64,000 bases of DNA from Streptomyces sp. man185. Its GTDB lineage: Bacteria; Actinomycetota; Actinomycetes; Streptomycetales; Streptomycetaceae. Where the stretch lies: contig NTHE01000029.1 in the NCBI GenBank assembly GCA_002551355.1, positions 1 through 64,000 on the forward strand, in the 5' to 3' direction. A program made the position numbers and the translations under genes. This document shows positions 6,519-14,262 of the stretch, piece by piece (the stretch's first letter is position 1; each line of letters opens with the position of its first letter). The notes under the pieces are model-generated. The model had not been told where the DNA came from. It was given only the letters and a program-made list of their open reading frames with translations, and made no database searches.

Positions 6519-9500
6519 TTGAGACGACAACACCCGCGCCCCCGTGCCCTGTTCAGGGCCCTGACCTGTGCTGCGGCACTGCTCATACCGGTCGGTGCCA
6601 CCCTGGTCCCGACGGCGGCCGCCGCACCCGCCGTGCCGGTCGAAGCGACCGCGAAGGCCTTCACGGCCGACGACCCGGTCACCGATGTCCACGGGCTGAA
6701 GGGCGAGTACTTCAGCATGTCCGCCCCGGGCGCCCGTGACTTCGCCGAGCTCGGCGCCACGACCCTGGATCCGGACATCAACTTCCCTGGCCTCACCGGT
6801 ACGTTCGAGTCGGCGACCGGCAAGACCGAGCACACGACGGCCCGTTGGACGGGGCAGCTCGAAGCCCCCGAGACCGGGGAGTACACCTTCTCCGCCATCG
6901 GCGACAACGGCTTCCGGCTCTTCCTCGACGGAAACGTTGTCATCGACCACTGGGAGCCGGACTGGGACAAGGAGCAGCGCAGCGCTCCGATCGCCCTGAA
7001 GGCGGGGGAGAAGCACGACTTCAAGCTGGAGATGTTCCAGGACGTCGGTGGCGCCAGCATGTTCCTCCGCTGGGAGAGCGACGAACTCGAGAAGCAGATC
7101 GTCCCCGAGTCCGCGTTCACCCCGCCCGCCGACTTCGAGGTCTACCCGGTCGCGCTGAGCGTCGCGCAGAACGGCAAGCGCCTCCAGGCCACCTTCCGGG
7201 ACCGCGTCTCGGACTACCGGAAGGTGAAGGAGCACCTCAAGATCGAGGTCGACACCTCCCCGATGCCGGTGAAGTCGGTCAACCGGGCCTCGAACAATCC
7301 GAAAGCACTGGTCATCGACCTCGCCGCACCGGTCCAGAAGGACCAGCGCGTCAAGTTCGTCTACGACGGCAAGGGCGGTTTGAAGTCGGGGACCGAGGCC
7401 GTCCCGGAGATCGGCCGCACCGCGAAGAACCTCTCCATGCACCGCCTCACCACTGTCTGGGGCGACAAGCTGGACAAGAACAACCCACTGCCCGAGTACC
7501 CCCGGCCGCAGCAGGTCCGCGACCAGTGGAAGAACCTCAACGGCCCCTGGGAGTTCGCCGGGGCCAACGAGGGCGAGCAGCCGGTCTTCGGCAAGAAGCT
7601 CGACGAGAAGATCGTCGTGCCGTTCCCGGTCGAGTCCCAGCTCTCCGGCCTGGAGCGCGACGAGGACCACATGTTCTACCGCAAGCTGGTCACCGTGCCG
7701 AAGAACTGGTCGATCGGCAAGAGGGGCAAGGGCGCGTCCGGCAAGGACAAGCGGCTGAAGCTCAACTTCGACGCCGTCGACTACCGCTCCACCGTCTGGG
7801 TCAACGGCACCAAGGTCGCCGAACACACCGGCGGCTACACGGGGTTCAGCGCCGACATCACCGATGCGCTGAAGGGTGGCGGACCTCAGGAGATCGTCGT
7901 CGCTGTCACCGACAAGACCGGTCCCAACCAGCCCAAGGGCAAGCAGTCCACCAACCCCGGCGGCATCGTCTACACCCCGACCTCCGGCATCTGGCAGACC
8001 GTCTGGATGGAGCCGGTCGCCCCCGCCGCCATCGACTCCCTGACCACCACCCCGGACATCGACGCAGGCCGCCTCGCGGTGACCGTCAACTCCGCGAAGG
8101 CGTCCGCAGACGCCCGCATCACCGCCGTCGCCCGCGACCGCAAGGGCAAGGTCGTCGGCACGGTCACCGGGCCGGCCAACCGCAAGCTCAGCCTGCCGGT
8201 CAAGAACCAGCACCTGTGGTCGCCCGACGACCCCTACCTGTACGACCTCGACGTCACCCTCGCAGACGGCCGCTCCAAGGACAGCGTCGAAAGCTACTTC
8301 GGCATGCGCCGGCTGAAGGTCGAGAAGGTGGGCGGCTACCAGAAGCTCGTCCTCAACGGAAAGCCGTTCTTCTCCCTCGCCATGCTCGACCAGGGTTTCT
8401 GGCCCGACGGGCTGTACACCCAGCCCAGCGACGCGGCCCTCACCTTCGACCTGAAAGCCCAGAAGGACCTCGGCTTCAACGCCGTACGCAAGCACATCAA
8501 GGTGGAGTCGCCGCGCTGGTACTACCACGCCGACCGGCTCGGACTGCTGGTGTGGCAGGACTTCGTCAACGCCGACATCGACAGCGACGCCGGCAAGAAC
8601 GCCTTCCTCACCCAGGGCAAGGAGTTGATGAAGCAGTTCCACAACTACCCCTCGATCAGCGGCTGGATCGTCTTCAACGAGGGCTGGGGCGAGTGGGACC
8701 GGACCGAGACCGGAAAGATCGCCGAGGACGTCAAGGCGCTCGACCCGTCCCGTGTGGTCAACGCGCACAGCGGGGTCAACTGCTGCGCTTCCAAGGGTGA
8801 CTCCGGCAAGGGCGAGATCATCGACCACCACGACTACGTGAACAACGACCCGGCCTTCCCGGACGAGCATCGCGCCGCGATGGACGGCGAGCACGGCGGC
8901 TTCACGCTCCGGACCCCCGGGCACATGTGGCCGGGCGCCCCCGCCAACATCTACAGCGGGGTCGCGGACAAGGCCGCCCTCACCGCGAAGTACGTCGACA
9001 ACACCCGTACGTACTACCTCGCGGCCGCCGGCGCCGAACTGTCCGGCTCGGTCTACACCCAGGTGAGCGACCTGGAGAACGAGCTCAACGGGCTCTGGAC
9101 GTACGACCGTCGAGAGATCAAGGTCGACCCGAAGAAGGTCCGGGAGATCAACCGCCAGGTTATCGCCGCCGGGGCCAACGCCGGTGAGCGCGACGAGCTG
9201 AAGGGCGGCGGCTCCTGGTCGCTCGACGAGGACAAGGGCACGACCGCCCGCGACAGCGGACCCAACAAGGCCCACCTCGCCCTGGCGGGCGGCACGTCCT
9301 GGGCCCCGGGCGTCACGGGATCGGCGCTGAAGTTCAACGGCGAGGGGCAGTACGCCGAGAGCGCCGGCCCCGTCGTGGACACCACCAAGGACTACTCGGT
9401 CTCCGCGTGGGCCTCGCTCGACGCCGTGCCCGGCAACTACGCCACCGTCGTCAGCCAGGACGGCCGGCGCACCGAGAACCCCTTCTACCTCCAGTACGGG

Positions 9501-9815
9501 CAGGGCGCGTTCGCCTTCTCCACCCCGGGCGGCAAGCGCGCCCGCCTGGAGATCACTCCGGAGACCGGGAAGTGGTACCACCTGGTCGGCGTCCGCAAGG
9601 GTGACGAGATCACGCTGTACGTCGACGGGAAGCCCGCCGCCACCACCGAGGCCGGGCCTGCCGATGTGAGCACCGGCCCGCTCTCCGTCGGGCGGGCCCG
9701 GTACGACGGCGCCAGGACCGACTTCTGGCACGGCTCCGTCGATCAGGTCGGGGTGTACGACAAGGCCCTGACCGCCGAGGAGGTGTCCGCACTCCACGGC
9801 CATCAGAAGCCGTAA
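6519..9815 (+). CDS. Secreted PA14 - GH2 - LamG glycoside hydrolase
   Basis: 1098 residues from TTG 6519, chosen because it follows a GAGG ribosome site by 8 nt and begins a good signal peptide (MRRQHPRP, then a hydrophobic core, cut near residue 36). PA14 sugar-binding domain at about 60-200, GH2 jelly-roll about 335-480, Ig-like domain to about 590, GH2 barrel about 600-865, LamG-type concanavalin domain about 900-1095. Acid/base Glu721 is in FNEGWGEWD and nucleophile Glu791 in DGEHGGF, so it should be active. GH2 covers beta-galactosidase, beta-glucuronidase and related activities; the neighbourhood (GH127, furanose-type importer) suggests action on plant arabinogalactan side chains. A LacI-type operator lies upstream and a terminator follows 15 bp after the stop. 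Confidence 0.88.
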   Translation: MRRQHPRPRALFRALTCAAALLIPVGATLVPTAAAAPAVPVEATAKAFTADDPVTDVHGLKGEYFSMSAPGARDFAELGATTLDPDINFPGLTGTFESATGKTEHTTARWTGQLEAPETGEYTFSAIGDNGFRLFLDGNVVIDHWEPDWDKEQRSAPIALKAGEKHDFKLEMFQDVGGASMFLRWESDELEKQIVPESAFTPPADFEVYPVALSVAQNGKRLQATFRDRVSDYRKVKEHLKIEVDTSPMPVKSVNRASNNPKALVIDLAAPVQKDQRVKFVYDGKGGLKSGTEAVPEIGRTAKNLSMHRLTTVWGDKLDKNNPLPEYPRPQQVRDQWKNLNGPWEFAGANEGEQPVFGKKLDEKIVVPFPVESQLSGLERDEDHMFYRKLVTVPKNWSIGKRGKGASGKDKRLKLNFDAVDYRSTVWVNGTKVAEHTGGYTGFSADITDALKGGGPQEIVVAVTDKTGPNQPKGKQSTNPGGIVYTPTSGIWQTVWMEPVAPAAIDSLTTTPDIDAGRLAVTVNSAKASADARITAVARDRKGKVVGTVTGPANRKLSLPVKNQHLWSPDDPYLYDLDVTLADGRSKDSVESYFGMRRLKVEKVGGYQKLVLNGKPFFSLAMLDQGFWPDGLYTQPSDAALTFDLKAQKDLGFNAVRKHIKVESPRWYYHADRLGLLVWQDFVNADIDSDAGKNAFLTQGKELMKQFHNYPSISGWIVFNEGWGEWDRTETGKIAEDVKALDPSRVVNAHSGVNCCASKGDSGKGEIIDHHDYVNNDPAFPDEHRAAMDGEHGGFTLRTPGHMWPGAPANIYSGVADKAALTAKYVDNTRTYYLAAAGAELSGSVYTQVSDLENELNGLWTYDRREIKVDPKKVREINRQVIAAGANAGERDELKGGGSWSLDEDKGTTARDSGPNKAHLALAGGTSWAPGVTGSALKFNGEGQYAESAGPVVDTTKDYSVSAWASLDAVPGNYATVVSQDGRRTENPFYLQYGQGAFAFSTPGGKRARLEITPETGKWYHLVGVRKGDEITLYVDGKPAATTEAGPADVSTGPLSVGRARYDGARTDFWHGSVDQVGVYDKALTAEEVSALHGHQKP

Positions 9816-9830
9816 CCCGCAAGGACACAG

Positions 9831-9884
9831 GGTCCGTTGCCGGCGCGCCCGCAACCACCGGGCGCGCCGGTGACGAAACGGACC
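9831..9884 (+). terminator. Terminator hairpin after the PA14-GH2 gene
   Basis: Nested inverted repeats: outer arms GGTCCGTT (9831-9838) and AACGGACC (9877-9884), inner GC-rich arms CCGGCGCGCCCG and CGGGCGCGCCGG around a short loop. There is no U-tract, as usual in Streptomyces. Confidence 0.8.
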
Positions 9885-10041
9885 CGCCGCGGCGTGAATG
9901 GTTCTCCAACCCGCGGACCATTCACGTCTGTTGCCGTCATTCCCCAGACGTAGAGAGGTGGGGCCCCGGGAGGGATACGCAGACGTGCACAGGTCCGACA
10001 AGATCCTCCTGTCCGAACATGCGACCGGAAGGATCGATATC

Positions 10042-11712
10042 GTGCGCAGACGACGCCTCGCGCCCCTGGTGGCCGTGAGTGTCACGGCGACACTGGCCCC
10101 AGTGCTCGCCGCCTCGACGGCCACCGCGGCCCCGGCTGCCGCCCCCTCGGCCGGGACCCCCTCGGCCGTCTCCTCGCCCGCCGCCAAGAGCGTGCTCGAC
10201 CGGTACGCGAAGCAGAAGCCCACGTGGAAGCGGTGCGACGCCGACACCTCGGCGGCGTACCAGTGCGCCACCGTCAAGGTGCCGCTGGACTACCGGAAGC
10301 CCGGAGGCAAGCGGATCGACCTGGCGATATCCCGGATCAGGACCGCCGAGCCCGGCCAACGGCGCGGCATCCTGCTCTCCAACCCCGGCGGCCCCGGCGG
10401 CGAGGGGCTGTGGATGCCGATGATGATGAGGGAGGAGCTGCCCAAGTCCGTTCTCAAGAGCTACGACTTGGTCGGCTTCGACCCGCGCGGTGTCGGCCGC
10501 TCCAGCCCGGTCTCCTGCAACCTCACGCCGGAGCAGGAGAACTGGCTGCGGCCCTACAAGGCGGAGACGTATCCCAAGGACGTCGCCTGGGCGCGCACGG
10601 TGGCGGACAAGTGCCGGAAGAAGATGGGAGACCGGCTCCCGCACATCACGACCCGCAACACCGCGCGCGACATGGATCTGGTGCGGGCGATCCTCGGCGA
10701 GAAGAAGATCTCCTACTTCGGCTACTCCTACGGCACCTACCTGGGGGCCGTCTACGCACAGCTCTTCCCGGCCCGGGCCGACCGGTTCGTGCTGGACAGC
10801 GCGGTCGACCCGCAGCGCGCCTGGCGCGGGATGATCCAGTGGTGGGCCGAGGGTGCGGAACCCGCGTTCGACCGGTGGACCGAGTGGGCCGCCGCGCGCT
10901 CGAAGACGTACGGCCTCGGCGACACCCCGAAGAAGGTCGACCGGACCTTCTGGGATCTCGTCGCGCGGGCCGACGAGGACCCGATCGAGGTGGACGGACA
11001 GCCCACCGACGGCGACGACATCCGCGACGGGATGCGCGCGTTGTCCTTCACCCCGCAGTCCGCCTCCGAGGCGGTCGTGGAACTGAAGAAGGCCGCGGAA
11101 GGCAAGCCCGCCTCCACGAAGAAGCTCGCCCGGATCACCGAAGGCGGCGGGACCGGGGTGCCCGAGTGGGCCGGAAAGGCCGCGCTCGCCGCCGAGACCC
11201 CCGCCGACAACGGGACGGCCAGCTTCTGGGCCGTGGTGTGCGGCGACAACTCGACCGCCTGGTCGCGCGACCCGGAGACCTACCGTCGGGACGCCATCGA
11301 GGACAAGGGCCGCTACCCGCTGTACGGGGACTTCGCGTCCAGCATCAAGCCCTGCGCGTTCTGGGGGAAGTCCGCCGAGCCGGTGACCGTGGTCAAGAAC
11401 AAGGTCGGCTCCCTGGTCGTCCAGAACGAGTGGGACTCGCAGACCCCGCTGCCCAGTGGCCAGGCCCTGCACGCCCAGCTGAAGGGCTCGAAGATGGTCA
11501 CCGTCCTCGGCGGCGAGGGCCACGGTGTCTACCCGAGCGGCAACGTCTGCACGGACGGAGCGGTCAACCGCTACCTGGCCACCGGCAAGCTGCCCGCGAA
11601 GGACGTGACCTGCAGGGCGTCCGCCGCGTCGAACGCGCAGGCACGCCAGAACCAGAAGCCGGACGTGCTCCCCGGGTCCCCGGTCCCGGAACGCGCCCCG
11701 AACCGCTTCTGA
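10042..11712 (+). CDS. Secreted alpha/beta-hydrolase peptidase (S33, tripeptidyl aminopeptidase type)
   Basis: 556 residues from GTG 10042, which has a GGAAGGA ribosome site 8 nt upstream and starts a signal peptide (VRRRRLAPLVAVSVTATLAP...). Catalytic Ser229 sits in GYSYG, Asp465 in NEWDSQTP and His494 in GEGHGVYP. The oxyanion loop is NPGGPGG, and the C-terminal TAP-like region is intact, with Cys in NVCTDG. The layout matches the Streptomyces SlpD/SlpE and tripeptidyl aminopeptidase group, which removes N-terminal peptides outside the cell. A longer frame opens upstream at 9898 but lacks a ribosome site. The gene is flanked by terminators on both sides, so it is a single transcription unit. 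Confidence 0.88.
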   Translation: MRRRRLAPLVAVSVTATLAPVLAASTATAAPAAAPSAGTPSAVSSPAAKSVLDRYAKQKPTWKRCDADTSAAYQCATVKVPLDYRKPGGKRIDLAISRIRTAEPGQRRGILLSNPGGPGGEGLWMPMMMREELPKSVLKSYDLVGFDPRGVGRSSPVSCNLTPEQENWLRPYKAETYPKDVAWARTVADKCRKKMGDRLPHITTRNTARDMDLVRAILGEKKISYFGYSYGTYLGAVYAQLFPARADRFVLDSAVDPQRAWRGMIQWWAEGAEPAFDRWTEWAAARSKTYGLGDTPKKVDRTFWDLVARADEDPIEVDGQPTDGDDIRDGMRALSFTPQSASEAVVELKKAAEGKPASTKKLARITEGGGTGVPEWAGKAALAAETPADNGTASFWAVVCGDNSTAWSRDPETYRRDAIEDKGRYPLYGDFASSIKPCAFWGKSAEPVTVVKNKVGSLVVQNEWDSQTPLPSGQALHAQLKGSKMVTVLGGEGHGVYPSGNVCTDGAVNRYLATGKLPAKDVTCRASAASNAQARQNQKPDVLPGSPVPERAPNRF

Positions 11713-11785
11713 CCCGCTGAGCCCGGCCGCAGGACACCAGGTCGGCCCCTCGGTGAAAACCTCGGCGGAACCCTCGGTAAAGGAG

Positions 11786-11825
11786 CCCGGCGGCGGCGGA
11801 GAGGGAACTCTCCGCCGCCGCCGGG
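11786..11825. terminator. Bidirectional terminator hairpin
   Basis: A perfect 18-bp stem, 11786-11803 with 11808-11825, closed by the tetraloop GGAA. It lies between the convergent stops of the S33 peptidase (11712) and the GH2-AbfB gene (11851). Confidence 0.92.
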
Positions 11826-11850
11826 CCCCTGCCCGTGCTTCCTGGTCAGG

Positions 11851-14202
11851 TCACGGCGCCCATGGCGCGTCCACCGCCCACGTCGTGTCCTCGGTGAACA
11901 GCGCCGGGCTGTCGAAGAGCCGCCCGCCGCCGGGCGTGGCGAGCCACACCTCGGAGTCGATGTGGCGCAGATAGCTGCCGGGCAGATTGGCGCTGGTGAA
12001 CCGCACCCCGCCGTTCCCCGCGACCGCGCACCAGGTGGCATCCGCCTTGAACAGCGCGGAGTTGTCGTTGGCGTCACGGCGCACCCGGAACTCGCGGTGG
12101 CGGAGGAACTCGCCGGGGTAGTTCCTGGACTCGAAGGAGTAGCAGTTGCTGTTGGCGAGCCCGGCGACGATCTTCCAGGTGGCGTCCGCCTTCAGCACGG
12201 CCGAACTTCCGCTGTTCACCACCTCGGTGGAGGCCAGGCCGTCGTAGTGGCGCAGGTGCTTCGTGGTGTGCCCGGGGGTGGTGACGCGCAGCGACCTGTT
12301 CTGCCCGGTGGGGAGGTTCACCGGGGGAGCGGGGTTGCGGGACGCTCGGATGAGGGCCTGGTTGGCGGCCTTCACCCGGGCGGTGTCCACCTTCACGACC
12401 TGGCGGTCGTAGGTCAGCAGCCCGTTCGCCTCGTTCTCGACGTCCGTGATCTCCGTGTAGACCGACGCGGAGAGCCCGGCGTGCAGTTGGCCGATCCGGA
12501 TGGCGTCCAGGAGGCCCACGAACCGGTTGTTGAGGGCCGCGATGCTCGGCTGGTCCTCGTAGCTGAAGCCGCCGCCCGGATACCACTCATGGCCCGGCAC
12601 TTCGTAGCCCAGTCCGCCGAACTCGCCCAGCACGGCCGCCCGGGTGGCGCTCGGCGCGGTGTTCCCGGGGCCGACGTAGACGTGGTGGTCCACCACGTCG
12701 CCGTTGCCGCCGTCGACCGAGCCGCAGCAGTTGACCCCGCTCATGTTGTTGACGAGGCGCGAGGGGTCCTGCGCCTTGACCTCGTCGGCGATCCGGGCCT
12801 GGTCGTACTGCCCCCAGCCCTCGTTCTGGTTGACCCACATGACCACGGAGGGCGAACTGCGGTGCTGGTCGATGATGTTCCGGTACTCCGCCTCCCACTG
12901 GGTGCGCGCCGGCCCGTCCGGCACCTTGCCGGTGTCCATCGACGGCATGTCCTGCCACACCAGCAGGCCCAGCTTGTCCGCCCAGTAGAACCAGCGCTGC
13001 GGCTCCACCTTGATGTGCTTGCGGACCATGTTGAACCCGAGGTCCTTGTGCGCCTGGAGGTCGTACTTCAGCGCCTCGTCGCTCGGCGCGGTGTAGATGC
13101 CGTCCGGCCAGTACCCCTGGTCCAGGGTGCCGGTCTGGAACACGAACTTCCCGTTCAGCACCGGCCGCAGGATGTTGTCCACCTTGGCCAGGCCCACCGA
13201 CCGCATGCCCGTGTAGCTGCCCACGGTGTCGGTGACGGCCGAGCCGTCGAGGAGATCGGCCTTCACGTCGTACAGGAACGGGTCCTCGGGCGTCCACAGC
13301 CGGGGATTCGGTACGGGTACGGAGATCTCCCCGCCCACCGCGCCGGTCGCCGTGCCCACGACCGTACCGCCGCCGGAGACGGTGATCCGGGCGCTCCGGC
13401 CCGCCGCGCCCGCCGTCTGTACCTTCACCCGCAGGGCGTTGTTCCCCAGGTTGGGCGTCATGTCGAGGCGGGTGATGTGGGCCGATGCCACCGGCTCCAG
13501 CCAGACCGTCTGCCAGATGCCGGAGGCCGCGGTGTAGAAGATCCCGCCGCCCGGGTGCGGCTTCACGTCGTTGATGCGCTGCTTGCCGACCGCCTGGCCG
13601 CCGGTCTGGCTCGGGTCGTAGACGGAGACCACGATCGTGTTCGTCCCGCCGCCCAGCTGCGGGGTGATGTCGTACGCGAACGAGTCGAATCCGCCCTTGT
13701 GCGCGCCGACCTGGGTGCCGTTGACCCAGACCGTGGTCTGCCAGTCGGAGGCCCCGAAGTGCAGCTTCACCCGGCGGTTGTTCCAGTTCGCGGGGACGGT
13801 GAAGGTCCGCTTGTACCAGAGCTTGTCGTTCTCGGTGATCCGGCGCTGGATGCCGGAGAGCGCGGACTCGGCGACGAACGGGACCCGGATCTGCTCCGGG
13901 AACGTCGCGGGCTGCCCGGCGTCACGGCCGGTGACCGCGAAGTCCCAGATGCCGTTGAGGTTCGTCCAGTCGGGGCGGGTCAGCTGCGGGCGCGGGTACT
14001 CCGGCAGCGGCTTGTCGACGGGGACCTGGTTCGTCCACGGCGTCGTCATGGGCGCGGGCTTCGGCTCCCAGGCGGCGGGCGCGGCGGCGGCCGCCGAGGT
14101 GCCGGTCCCGACGAGGGCGGTGGCCACCAGGGCGAGGAGGCCGGTGGTGGCCGTTAATCTCCGCCACCAGGTACGGCGGCGTGGTGCGGGTGCTGGTCGC
14201 AT
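11851..14202 (-). CDS. Secreted GH2 glycoside hydrolase with C-terminal AbfB (CBM42) domain
   Basis: 783 residues from ATG 14202, preceded by AAAGGGAT. An in-frame extension to 14262 has no ribosome site. Signal peptide 1 to about 40 (RRRTWWRRLTATTGLLALVATALVG). GH2 jelly-roll at about 75-215, Ig-like domain to about 320, barrel about 325-600; acid/base Glu461 in NQNEGWGQYD and nucleophile Glu527 in LGEFGGLG. Residues about 640-783 form an AbfB arabinose-binding beta-trefoil: three blocks with LRHYDG / LRHREF / LRHIDS followed by LFKADATW-like strands. AbfB domains bind arabinofuranosyl side chains. It starts 60 bp after the GH127 gene on the same strand, so the two are probably co-transcribed. 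Confidence 0.9.
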   Translation of the reverse strand: MRPAPAPRRRTWWRRLTATTGLLALVATALVGTGTSAAAAAPAAWEPKPAPMTTPWTNQVPVDKPLPEYPRPQLTRPDWTNLNGIWDFAVTGRDAGQPATFPEQIRVPFVAESALSGIQRRITENDKLWYKRTFTVPANWNNRRVKLHFGASDWQTTVWVNGTQVGAHKGGFDSFAYDITPQLGGGTNTIVVSVYDPSQTGGQAVGKQRINDVKPHPGGGIFYTAASGIWQTVWLEPVASAHITRLDMTPNLGNNALRVKVQTAGAAGRSARITVSGGGTVVGTATGAVGGEISVPVPNPRLWTPEDPFLYDVKADLLDGSAVTDTVGSYTGMRSVGLAKVDNILRPVLNGKFVFQTGTLDQGYWPDGIYTAPSDEALKYDLQAHKDLGFNMVRKHIKVEPQRWFYWADKLGLLVWQDMPSMDTGKVPDGPARTQWEAEYRNIIDQHRSSPSVVMWVNQNEGWGQYDQARIADEVKAQDPSRLVNNMSGVNCCGSVDGGNGDVVDHHVYVGPGNTAPSATRAAVLGEFGGLGYEVPGHEWYPGGGFSYEDQPSIAALNNRFVGLLDAIRIGQLHAGLSASVYTEITDVENEANGLLTYDRQVVKVDTARVKAANQALIRASRNPAPPVNLPTGQNRSLRVTTPGHTTKHLRHYDGLASTEVVNSGSSAVLKADATWKIVAGLANSNCYSFESRNYPGEFLRHREFRVRRDANDNSALFKADATWCAVAGNGGVRFTSANLPGSYLRHIDSEVWLATPGGGRLFDSPALFTEDTTWAVDAPWAP

Positions 14203-14262
14203 GGTTGAACATCCCTTTCTGCGGTCGTACGCGGAGGGGCGGGCGATACGTCGGGAAGGCAC

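Noticed and set aside
6450..10277. 1275-codon open frame on the minus strand
   Set aside because: It is antisense to the GH2 gene, has no ribosome site, and its composition (Val, Gly, Asp, Leu repeats) is typical of GC-driven shadow frames.
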